From the NCBI GenBank assembly GCA_030142905.1, contig JASJOG010000006.1, positions 310,001 to 374,000 on the forward strand: a stretch of 64,000 nt of DNA, given 5' to 3'. This DNA is from Heliopora coerulea (taxonomy: Eukaryota > Cnidaria > Anthozoa > Scleralcyonacea > Helioporidae). Under the pieces are notes generated by a model. The model did not search any database. It saw nothing but the letters and a program-made list of their open reading frames with translations, and had not been told where the DNA came from. Of this stretch, positions 23,501 through 49,100 are shown piece after piece (the stretch's first letter is position 1; every line of letters begins with the position of its first letter). The position numbers were made by a program, and so were the translations under genes.

Positions 23501-26500
23501 TAAAATTCAAGATGTTTTTCTTTTCCATAGACCAGTGATCCTTTGATGAATACTGAAGATGATGAGAGGTTGATATTAAAGGAAGGAAAATCATTAAGAG
23601 ATAGTGGAGTAGGTGAGAGCTGGTTATTAGGTCAATGTTTCATTTCTTTTTTTCATCAAGGTGAAAGCACAGTACAATAATAATTGCTTGCCAGACAAGC
23701 TGCAATTCTGAAAGTGCTCTTCTTGGTGGTTACTGAAATGTGGTCAAAACTGACGAAGAGCTGGCGATAAATTGCCGGCTTTTAAGTCACCTACATGTAC
23801 CTGTACGGTAATCTACTCATAGACCCAACATATTGCTCTGAAGAAATCCGCCAGTTCCACTTGTTCTTCTGAAAAAAAAATGTTTATTTCTTTGACCCTC
23901 GCTGGTCAACCTAAACACCTAGTCATCTTGTTTCGAGTCTTGTTTATTTGAACTGGCAAAACGAAATGTCAGCCAGCTTCTTATTACCTCCAAGTGTGGA
24001 GGTTTATTTCGCAAAAGCTGATAACCAATCTGTGTATACCGCTCAAAAGCTAGGAAAGATGTACAAAGTTTCAAATTTCAAATATTTACTTCGGCACTCA
24101 GCTGGGTCACTTCCTCACTTACTTTTTGGGAAGAATCAGAACGTTTGAACGCCCTGTACGTTTCCATTTCGAATGTTAAATGAAATATCGCGCTAACCAA
24201 GTTTTGCTTTAAAAAAAAAAAGAGGAGAAAAAGAAGGCGTCAAGTCTGATAGCAACAAGAGCAGTGTAGCGTCATTGTTCTTCCTTCATTGGAAGAGACA
24301 GTTTAAGATCGAGCAACTTTCTCACATGTCAAAGTGATTCGTTTACTGAGATCGCAAATGTTGGAGATTTTTGCGATTTCCTAATGTATCAAATTCCTAC
24401 CCTATCTTACGCGGAAGCTCGTCATACAATTGACCCCGTAATCTAGAACTGTAATTTCGTGCTGTATCCGGTACAAAACTGCAGTAATGGACCAATCGGG
24501 AACATATGGTAACTTGGATGTTTAACCATAATCCTTTCCACGTAATTAACGTATCGTGCGGAAATACAAGAAAGGGTTTCGAAAGTACGGACCGAACTAA
24601 TTTTCGATATACAATAACTTGACTCACCTATGCGTTGAGTCTTTTACAATGACTTTAATGAAGAGTAAATAAAATAAATTATCGTCTCACTCTCGAGCTG
24701 TTCTACCCAGTACGTCGAACGTTTTTGCTCGCGCGTACTTCATGTGACGTTGACCAACATTTTACTGAAGGAGACAATTGCGTAGCCAGGAATTTGAAAG
24801 TGGGGGGACAAGAGAGATTTTAGACAAATGTACCAACAAGATGTTAGCAATGTACCGACATATTAAGGAAAAATCAAAGTTAACCAAACCGAGGGCATGG
24901 TAAACTTGAAATCGATAAAGGAATAAATGATTTCTACTTTGCCAGCTCTGGCTGGTATAATGGCATTAAATTTCGAAAATGATTCACGAAAGTGCGCACG
25001 TCACGTGAGCTGACATATACCAACGTATCTTCTTTTTCGGCCATCACCGCTACCACAACCACTTTGTCCTGAGGGTTGACTGGATCTATTATTTTTGTTA
25101 GTTAAAAAACAAAACAAAACAGAATTCCTTACGAACATTTTGTATTGAAATTCTTCCCCGTACTTAACTTTCGCCGCAGCTTATTTAACAATTTTTTAAT
25201 TTGATAATTCTAACGCAAACGGAATCCGCGACAGACAGGCTTAATGTACCGACAAATGTATTCGATATACCGACAAACCTAGTCAGGACGAAAAGTGGGG
25301 GGGCAACTGCCCCCCCTGGCTACGCTAATGGAAGGAGAGGAGTTCCGACCGGGACAAATGGAACCTGGTCGTTTCGTCCCCTACCTTTTCGTCGCTTTGC
25401 TCCAAAGTAATCGCGTGTAAATCGTATTTTGGGTTGTTAAAAACCGAATTCGTTGTAAATATTATTTTCGTAATGCAAATAACTCATTTTTTGGGGGATT
25501 GTAGTTAAAAACCAAACACCGAACCGGTCATTTTAAATATTATTTATGTGAAGGACAAAACTCATGTTTAGGGTTACAGTTAAAAACCGAACGCCGAAAC
25601 GGCGGTCTGTGATTTGTTGTAAATAAGATTTTGGTAACGCACATAATATTAAGAAACTTATAGCGTAGTGATCTGGCTGTTGAGCTCCGTCCATCTCCGT
25701 CTATTTTTTGCGTCAATGTGTATTGCTTAGGCAGTCGTTAAGGGTTTCTGTGAGAACTGTTTCTGTTCTTCGTTTCGTGGGTTTTATGTCGAAGTATTGT
25801 TTATTCTACTTATTGCACTTGCACATGAGGAAAAATCTCCTTGGTCGTTTTTCTTTACGACCAAGACTAGTTGGGAACGAAACGACCATAAACCGTACAA
25901 ATACTACTATGTTTTTGGTTAGAAGGAAGCTCTTACTTTATGCGTAGTACGACGTTGAACATACGTTAAGTTATTGTTACACGCTGCGGTTTTTCGTACA
26001 TGTGTAGCGAAAAAAAATTGTTGCAAGTTGCATGAAGGGTGTTACACGAAGCGAACGTCATCTAAATCGTGGAAATGTGCTGCGAAAAGTAGAACCTGAT
26101 TCTACTTGTCGTGCGACTTGTGATTTTAAAAATTACTAGCGTGAGGGGGTGTTACACGCTGTAAATTGCTATGCAACTTGTAGCAATTTTTTTTGCGACA
26201 TAAGTTCCATGAAAAATCATACCGTGTAACATTAGCTTTACATGTTATAATATCATTGCTAATTTAAGTTTACGAAGCATTGTGGTTAAATGTAGTTCTT
26301 TCGTTAATTTCGTTTATAATCTTCAGATATTTTAACTCCTTGTGTATCATTGGTTTAATTGTTTCTTCGCTGTTGGTCATGAGGTTTCAGATTTGACTTT
26401 CGCCTTGGGCTCCGGAAAGTTTTTCGGAATATACGATAGTTTCTCAGTGTAGATATCGCCAAAACGAGCTTAACTTGTTTTTCAGAACATGAAACAGAGA

Positions 26501-26562
26501 TATCATACTTCAAGGAGGAGTGCTACGTAAAATACAAGACAAATAAAGAAATAAAATGGTGA
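20560..26562 (+). CDS. C2orf76: C2orf76/UPF0538 family protein, 5 exons, 128 aa
   Basis: Exons 20560-20698, 22659-22709, 23298-23335, 23531-23612 and 26486-26562 all have GT-AG borders and compatible phases (1, 1, 0, 1). The product begins MAADNVGATVTIRLIRSFEY and continues with a Pro-rich NHSHLPPPFKTFNYDTLKI segment. It then has an acidic segment, EDDERLILKEGKSLRDSGV, and ends ETEISYFKEECYVKYK...KW. The order of these blocks and the length (human protein 126 aa) match the C2orf76/UPF0538 family, which is small, cytosolic in prediction and of unknown function; the fold may be ubiquitin-like (RLIRSF start, L-rich end), which is inference. Intron 2 contains a foldback with a tRNA-like core, and intron 4 three repeat elements. 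AATAAA follows at 26695. It converges with the minus-strand kelch gene. Confidence 0.92.
21339..21572. repeat. Dispersed repeat, copy 1 (partner at 32821)
   Basis: It shares GGAATATCCTG-like, ACTATTC.CCTC.GAGCAAAAC and AAGATGGC.TC.CGTTT, plus a distal CACCTC..C..GGTGAATAATTGT block, with 32821-33243. The two are the same order and strand. It lies in intron 1 of C2orf76. An 87-codon frame across it is a by-product. Confidence 0.7.
22981..23225. mobile_element. Foldback element enclosing a tRNA-like sequence
   Basis: 38-nt arms at 22981-23018 and 23188-23225 are inverted copies (CACAATTAACCTACA..GCC, then AAGTCAACT.AAAAATG) with only about three mismatches. Part of the family recurs at 55521-55640. 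It sits in intron 2 of C2orf76. Confidence 0.7.
23021..23089 (-). repeat. tRNA-like sequence (tRNA-derived, probably not a working tRNA)
   Basis: On the minus strand, 7-nt ends GACTCAA and TTGAGTC pair perfectly as an acceptor stem. A D-arm GCTC/GAGC with an A-box (TAGCTCAGCAGG) and a T-arm with a B-box (GAGTTCAAACC) are present. The anticodon arm does not fold properly, so this is more likely a SINE/tRNA relic than a gene. Confidence 0.6.
24780..25325. mobile_element. TIR element, GCGTAGCCAGG termini, 546 bp
   Basis: GCGTAGCCAGG (24780-24790) is exactly complementary to 25315-25325. A GGGGGGGC/GCCCCCC hairpin adjoins the right end, and GTGGGGGGAC the left. TACCGACA-type motifs recur inside. 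It is non-coding. No convincing target duplication was found. It lies in intron 4 of C2orf76. Confidence 0.65.
25428..25620. repeat. Tandem repeat, three units of about 75 bp
   Basis: GTTAAAAACCGAA/CAAACACCGAAC starts recur at about 25432, 25504 and 25578, each followed by a GTAAATATTATTTT-like stretch. The units are diverged. Confidence 0.6.
25975..26231. mobile_element. MITE-like element with TGTTACACG ends, 257 bp
   Basis: TGTTACACG (25975-25983) is complementary to CGTGTAACA (26223-26231). Two further internal GTGTTACACG copies (about 26039 and 26149) and a GCAACTTGTAGCAA palindrome are present. No ORF was seen. Confidence 0.6.
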
Positions 26563-26694
26563 TACAATCATGCATCCATGTCACAGGAGAATTACGAGGT
26601 GGTTTAAGCTTCATGCGACTGTTGCTTGGCAACAATGACGAAGAACCACAAGAAACCAAACTACAATTTTACCAAACTGTTACACGACAATGTA

Positions 26695-26700
26695 ATAAAA
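26695..26700 (+). terminator. Polyadenylation signal AATAAA, C2orf76 homologue
   Basis: A canonical hexamer 133 bp after the stop codon. Confidence 0.6.
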
Positions 26701-28451
26701 GACCAAAACTTTCAATGGAAAATTCATGAAAAATTAGTCAGATAAATGTTCAGTGAAAGTAAGAGGGAATGCCTTTGTCATTTGGAATAGACTCCTGACG
26801 TATAAAATTACACGAACATTGATCATGAAGATCTGGGCAGATAAATTGTACCTGTTAAAAAGCGGGGCCTTCTCTACCAATATAAAGAAGTGCCCATTCA
26901 ATTTCGCCCGAACTTCCACAATTTCACATGCAAGACCTGTCCAAAGGGTCTTTCTCACAGTACTGATATGTAATTCTTCAGTATTTTCTTAACGGCATTA
27001 CATGTAAAATTTGTTCAACGCTTTTTTGCGAATTATTCTCGAGTTGCCATCATTTCAACACTAGAGTCTACTTCCTTGAAGTTTTCTGCCAGATTGACAA
27101 GAGAAATAGCCTGGGTTTTTCGTATGTTTAATGGTCTAATATGTTTAATGCTTTGTTAACTCGTCACATACCGTCAGTTCAAGCTAGGCTTCAGTTTACC
27201 AACATGAAATTTAGTTTTAAAATTCCTATCCAACGTTTTAACACTTTCTTCCCGAAAAGCATAAAAAAATTTTCTTGTAAATGGTGAAAACCTTTTTAAA
27301 ATCGGGTACATACTGAATTTAGATCGTTGAAACGAATTGTTAAACGATTGAATTCGTAGTCTAACTACGAAAAGAAGTGAAATGAATTTGTTTCTTTAAA
27401 TAGGGAACCCACGTCACGTAAGTGGTTTTCATGAGACCGCAGTGGAATAGCTGAGTTATGCAAGATAAGGAATAGACCTGACGTTTCTCTGCCTGAAAAC
27501 AGACACGACTTTTTTTGCTGTCTCCCACACCCTTTGATCATTCCTTCTTATTTGGCACACGATAGTGGGTTAAGTATAACCGGTGAACCCCCTCGAGACC
27601 CTGTCTGTTCCCAAGACTATTGTCGCACAATTCAAAAGAATTGTGCGGCGCAAGTTCGTTTATTCAGTAGATTCCACTCCCTGGACTGTATATTTCTTTT
27701 TTTCCAACTATAGCGCCACTCCTTTTCTCTCTACTCTTCGCTCTGATAGAAGACACGCTCAACCTGTATTGTACAACCTTTCCCCTCAGCGTCTAGAGCC
27801 CAAGTGCCAAACCTAGGACCCTCGGGTCAAAGTCCAAGCTGGCTTACAATGATGTTTTCTAATTATAATAACTGTTTGTGATGTCAGTTCCTATTTCCTT
27901 GGTTGTTAATTAACTTCAACTATTCCACCACAACTATCTCGGTGAGTCTGAATTCGAAGGGTGTGATAAAAGGATACATATCCATTCTTTCTTCCATTCT
28001 TTCTGCCACAACACTCGTAGCCTGATCATCAAATTCATATTTGTAATACTGTCAGTTTCTTCTTTACTCCTCTTTCCTCCGTTCCTACTCTTTCTACGGC
28101 TTCGATCTTGTTCCTGTTTTCCTTTTCTTTTAGTTTCTCCACCACCATCTATTCCTTCCGCCTTGCCTTTCTTTTACTCTCCCTTTGGGTGGGCACGGTT
28201 TCAACAATCTTAATGCTTAAAATTTAGTTGCGAAACTTATTTACACCAACATTGTTTATCTTCAGTAAATACAATTTTCACAAATAAATAATGTACATGT
28301 TATTAACACCTGGAATGATCTGATATATACATAAAAATAATTTGACGAGACACCATGCATTGTTTAAAATGAACTCACCACTGTGCGTTGTTCAACAGCA
28401 CATACCCACGATTATTATTAAATTATACAGTCTATACCTCAAGACATATTA
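26701..28451. other. Intergenic space between convergent genes
   Basis: No gene is recognised. The only structured item is a short perfect palindrome, CGCACAATTC...GAATTGTGCG at 27624-27647. The left part is AT-rich; 28030-28190 is pyrimidine-rich on the plus strand (purine-rich 3' flank for the minus-strand kelch gene). Confidence 0.6.
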
Positions 28452-42911
<14,460 letters not shown>

Positions 42912-43117
42912 CTGAGTTTGACACCTTGATTGGTTTCCAAAAGAATTAGTTTAGTGAGTTTAAAAAAAAAACAACAACAACACAAAACGAGACGAAAAAA
43001 AACCAAAATAAAACAAAACCAACCAAAGTAAAAGAAAAGCCAAAGCAAAACAGAACAGTACGGAAAACATCTGAACAGAGTTCAACCATATTGTCCTCAG
43101 ATGGGTACATACCTTAC

Positions 43118-46100
43118 AGAGTTTATTTCAGCAGCTTTTATGGTGGCGGCTGTGATATTTTCTGAGATCTAATGACAGAGAAAATTAAGAAAATGTATAT
43201 AAAACACGAAAATGCTCTTTTGCTCCTCTGGCGTGTTGAAAGTCCAATGACCAAACTGTAGTCAAAATTGTCTCGTGCAGTTTATCGACAGATCTTAATG
43301 CTCGCATTCTGTTGTCTTTGTAATATAATCTTAACCCATACAAATCAGGTAGTAATTCCTCGATAAAATGGTGTAAAATTTTATTGTCTTTCAAATCCTC
43401 ACTAAAATGTATGAACGGATACCTCGTGTCACATTAGGTTACTCACTACTCGGTTTCGTCTTTCTTGTTCATTTGATATGTGCGCAGTGATTAGTTCACT
43501 GCCATGCTTCTCTGACCACAGGCAACTACAATTAAAGTGATTTCCCTTTAATACTTACAGTAAATGTTTTTGCAATGCAGATATTCCCGTAGTTGGACGT
43601 ATTCAGCTCGTTTACAGGTAGGGACAAACATTTTAAAACCTATTTCCATTCCCTTAGTTAGCCCGGTTATACTCACAGGTCAAGTATTATAATCATTAAA
43701 AGGCTGGCAAGTGAATTCACAGTTTGAACCCATCATTTATCCAAAGGTTGGCAAGTCTATATACAGTTTGTCTCTCGTATATTATATTTCTTTCACTTAG
43801 CCACGTGCAACTTTGTTTACCTTTTGCTTATCAGTGAAGCTCCTGTGGCCAAAAATTATATCCAAAATATATGAATGTCGTTCGGCCCACGTTCTGAAAT
43901 CTTCTGGAGACAGTTTTCCAGTCTGTTTTAAAAGATCGGAATACAACACTGAAAGGTCACGGGATAGGAAAAGCATAAAAATATTCCTTGCATAATTTAC
44001 CGAATAAACGCTCAACCCGTTCTAAATGGTCTAGCATGTTTCTTGTTTTTTCAGGATACAAGGACAAGATCTAAGAAACTGGGGTATCTTATTAAACCCG
44101 CATTTGCAAACTTCATGGCAATTTCGAACCAACTTTCAGCTGAATCCCTTATCATCCTGGCGGCGAATAGATGGCATTCATCATGACCACCTGTTTAAAC
44201 ATTCTTTTATATGTGCTTCTTAAGGAGCCTTATTCACCTCGTCCTGAAGAAAAGATTTTTTTGAGCTACAAACACAAGAATGAGGAGAGCGAGGCTAATT
44301 TGCATGCTCATAAAAGAATATTTTAAGCAGCTGCCTGTATATATATAATGTCGTACATTGGATTGCAATGACAAATGGTGAAACTAATTTTGTATTTCTT
44401 TCAAAACGTAAACAAATATATTTTGAACAAGATACACTATGGACGCTGCCAAAAAATCGAGTTCTAGTCAGTGACGGCTAAGAACATGATCACGCAATAT
44501 TTGAATAGGGTCTCTTTAAACCGGCCGTTCTCAAATTTTTAGTCCCAGCCTAGAAGTCCGCGACTGCTATATGCAGGCGAAATTACCGTTCCCCATTCGA
44601 TAAACCCTGCTACAACGTACTTCCAAACAGCACATACCTGACTTGTGTCGCATTCTTCAAATGCCTCCTTCACAACGTGTTTTACGTGCTTATCGATATC
44701 AAAAAACTGGTTATATTCCCCTACAAAAAAAAGCACAGCAATAAACTATTTCCCATTTGGTAATACTTCCATAACTGTTTTTGTAATTAGGTAAAAGCCG
44801 GGAAGGAAATGAATAGTGAAGACAGGGTAGGCGACATATTAAGATGCCCGAGCACAGTTTTGCTATGATTTTGGAATGGTTATAGCCAACCTGTAACTCC
44901 AGATTTGGCAAAGCAGGAAAACAATGACGGCAGATTATTAAAGTGGCAGGGGAATATAATGGATTTTCTTTGTTTCCATGGTAAGAACACTAAATTGAAA
45001 ACTACCTTGCAAATTCAGCTTTGTTAAGTTAGCGAAAATGTGGACATCAACTTTTATTCTTAAGTTGTACTAAGCTTCCAATAAACAAATCTCATCCAGT
45101 CTTACGGGAACCACTCAATATTTTAATGAAAAGCACCACAATGGTAACTCCGATTAGCGAAATCATTTTATTAGAGATTCTACGTTTCGACTAGGTTTTA
45201 GTCATCATCAGGAATAATTGCAGCAATATTAACTTTTACAGTTTACTCTAACTGACGAACAACATACCAGTAAGGTTATCCCTGACTGGACTCACGATCC
45301 TGGAAGGTAAAAACACAACTTGTGAAAATTATGGATTCAGAGACAATAAACTTTTTTTTCATCTGGAAATTAACTTGTTCGTCGATATTTCGCGTGGTAT
45401 GATATATGGAAGAAACTATGTTTGCACTTGTTGTGCCCCATCAACTGCGTTAAAAAAGCATGATATACCTTGAAAAATATGTAAATCTGAAATTTTGTAT
45501 GGGTAGAAATATCAATCGCGCAAAATTATGTAATTGACTAAATTGACGAATAACAATATATATATATATATATTTATAAAGTAATAATACTTTTCAAATA
45601 CAGGTAATGTATATATAAAAAAGGAATAGTAATACCAAGTGGACTTTCTAACTTTTTATTGCGCTAAGCGTTTCGCCACTTTTTAGTAGCTCGTCAGGCG
45701 TCATTAATTAATTAAAATACAGAATTGTGACGTCGTTAATGACAACTGATTGGATAAATTTTGGATAAATTTTACTGTAGATAATTATGTGGAATTAAGA
45801 GAAAGCTTGAATTTTTTGATGAAATATTGTTCCTTCGTTCTGCGGGCATCGTCATTTTCACGAGTCATCTTGCAAAATGGAAAGACAGTGAATTTAATTG
45901 TCTCGTTGGCCGCCCATTGTGCAATATGTGCACTGACTGCGAGAATGCGATATAAATATACATATTTAAAAATAACATAACATAATACATATTTATAAAA
46001 TAACATGAGTTCTACGCGCACTCTGATTAGACAAGCCTCATTTTCTCACAGAGTACAGGGACACGGCTGACGTCATTTCGCTTTGTATTAGAGTACAGAG

Positions 46101-49100
46101 ACATGAATGACGTCACGAAAACTCGAGAAAACCTTGGTTATTTTATAAAACAAATAGAAAATAGTTTTCATGTCTCTGTACAATTTCTCTGTACTGTGAA
46201 ACAAACATTCATGATGTCATTTCAACTTGAAAAATACGCTAGGCACGCTAGGCATTTTTCCGGTTGAAATGACGTCATTCATGTTTCTATCACAGCACAG
46301 AGACATCCAAGCAATTTTCTATATCTGTGTCTGTGTTTCTAACAATTAAGCCACATCAAACTTAATAAAAAAAAAAATTGCTCATAATTTAATTAAAATT
46401 CATTAAATCCGATGCTGATTCTTAAAAAAATACTAGTGGCTGATTCATATTTCCACGCATCAAAATGACCAACTAACTTCCTATCTGTGAAGCCCATGAG
46501 TTACCATTTTTTTTTTGACTTAATATTTGGTAAACGCTTTCCCTTGACCCTCATAAGTATTGCATTCGGCGATGTTAGTTGGACAGACTGGTCTCCAACC
46601 ATTTAGCAGCTTTAAGTCTACCTGTCCTTTTATTGGTACAAAATTGCTATGTATTTTTAAGTTATTTCTTAAAAATTTTTATGCAGAGTTTTCAGGCCAT
46701 CATCTCCTGAGATTCCTGTTTCAGTTGCAATTCGATTTGAGTTGTGCTCTTGTTGCTTAATGTAACCTTTTGATCCATAATTGTCTCACTGAAATTATTT
46801 GACGGTATTTGCCTGAGGTTTTTCGAAACACTTTCCCGTATATACCGAACAAACGAGGTTGGCAGGAATTTACTATATAACTTTTGGTTCTTGTCTTCAT
46901 CGCTTTAAACGAACCTTTTGTTTTGCGAGGTAGCGGATAAACTTTACTTGCTTGTTTTTACCCATTGCTTCGTGTTTTATTGCAGTTATTCATCTGGTTT
47001 TAGACTTAAAATCAACGTTGAGAAGATTTACCTACGTCTTTAGCAGTTTCTTGTCTTTAATCTTTGATAAAACGTACACGACGCTGGCTAGTTTGCCTTC
47101 ACAATCAACTCAGAAATATTCGCGCCAAGAACTAGCCTGTCTGTGTGAAAAAACTATTGCACGGCTAGGCAGCCAATCAGCGTACGTCATTTTGTGAACA
47201 GACCAAATAAATATTTTATGGTAGGTTACTATTTGAAGAATGAAGTTTATTAAAGAAAGCAATTTGTAGTTTATTTTTTAACTTTAATTTTATTTCTTAC
47301 AATTAGTGTTGAATAAAATTTTAATACTTTATTGTTTGGCGCTTACTTAGTTTGGTCACCTCTGCACAAACCATCCGAGCTAGATTAAAAGAGGAGTAAT
47401 TGGAAAGAAATTTATTATTGGTCTCACTGTTACTGTAGAACGTTAATTGACCGGATCACTCTTTAGCCCTGTTTACGAGTGCAGTTTCTGTTTACATGCA
47501 GTTTATCCTTTTTTGTGCTACTCAAAACTCAACTAGTTTTTAAATGTGATCTAAACACGCTCGCTTTTCTTCGATAAACTTCTCGTCTGCTTCCGCGCCT
47601 GAGACAAGATTCAATTTCAAAACATGTACCAATTGGTTCTTGTTTAAAAGTATTTTAAAAAGTTCTAGTTTGTGCTTTATCGGATTTTAAACACTCGTCT
47701 GCCACCTTCGTGGATTTTTTAAACCCAATAAAACCCCAGAAGACGTGCCTTACGTATTACGTAACATGTTTTAACTTTGATCAGTTCGCTGTTAACTCTC
47801 AACGTTAATATTACGATCCAAACGTTTTTTGCCCAACAGTGTTCCTTACATGTATATTCTTTGTTGTCTTTGACTTGAAGAAAGTGCCATTGACATGGCC
47901 AAAATGCACCTTTTTCTATTTTAGGTAGAGAGCCCTTTTTAAATCCTAGGAGAAACACTAATTTATATCATATCATATCATATCATATCATATGTATTAA
48001 AAATTGACAGCTAAAGAACAGTTTAGCAGACGCTTACAGACCACTAACCTTTTAGGAATAGTGGTCGGGTTACTGTTAGCATTACGGTTAAATAATTATC
48101 TTGAGCACCCTCGTTGTACAAGCCTCGTGTTCTCTAAGGGCGTAGAGAAACGAGTGGTGTCGTCATCATGGGTATCACATCATAAAATTAGGCATGTATT
48201 ACGCAAGCTCTGATTGGCCTACAAGAATTTTTGCGGCCTTATTTTGAGTCTGTTCATTAGTTTATATAAGAAATATAACTTTTTTTTATAGCGGTGATAT
48301 AAACACTTGTCACACGATTTTCGAAAAGCTAAAAAACATTCGCTGGAGATCTGGAGGCATGCTTCTTTCCAGAATGAATCCTCCCTAATCCTGAATGGTC
48401 TAAAGTAGTAGTATTAATAGTTAATGAATTCACTTTAAGTCCTACATAACACAACGGCGACATCAACGTCATTAACAATGTTCTCGGACAGTTCGTGGTT
48501 CGAATAAACGTCTTCTTCGTCCTTCATACTGTAATGTTTTGTTGCTTAACCCCTTTACTTTTTGATGAAACGTTTCTATCTTGAAAATTCAAGGCAAGTT
48601 TAGCCTTAAACGACAGAAATAAGCGCAAAACTAAACTGTCTGAGCTAAACTTTCACATTTTGAGCTTTTTTCAAAAGTTTGAGATTGGGGGAAGAATAAG
48701 TACGACATATAGAACTTAATTTGCGGTAAACATCCCTTAAATTTAAGGGTGGCCAAGCCTTCGTCCGTAAACGAAAAAACTTTAAAAATTCACGTACAAA
48801 TGTCTTCAATCTCACAGAGAATTAAATATGTGCATTTAAAGAAACATGAATGGCTTATGCCAAAAAATACTTGAAAACTCTCGGTTTGTACTGCTTTTCA
48901 CTAGGTATTTTTCCCACTTGCAATGGCGTAATTCATTTGGTGTACATTATTTCATGGCATTTGGTAAGTTGGAGTTTGTTCATCACAAGTACGCACGCTT
49001 CTCGAACTATAAACTCAGAAAAAAGTTCTTTGAATTTCTAACGCGGGAATCGAACTCATAACTGTCTGATTGTGGACGAGATGTTCTAGCCATTCGGATG

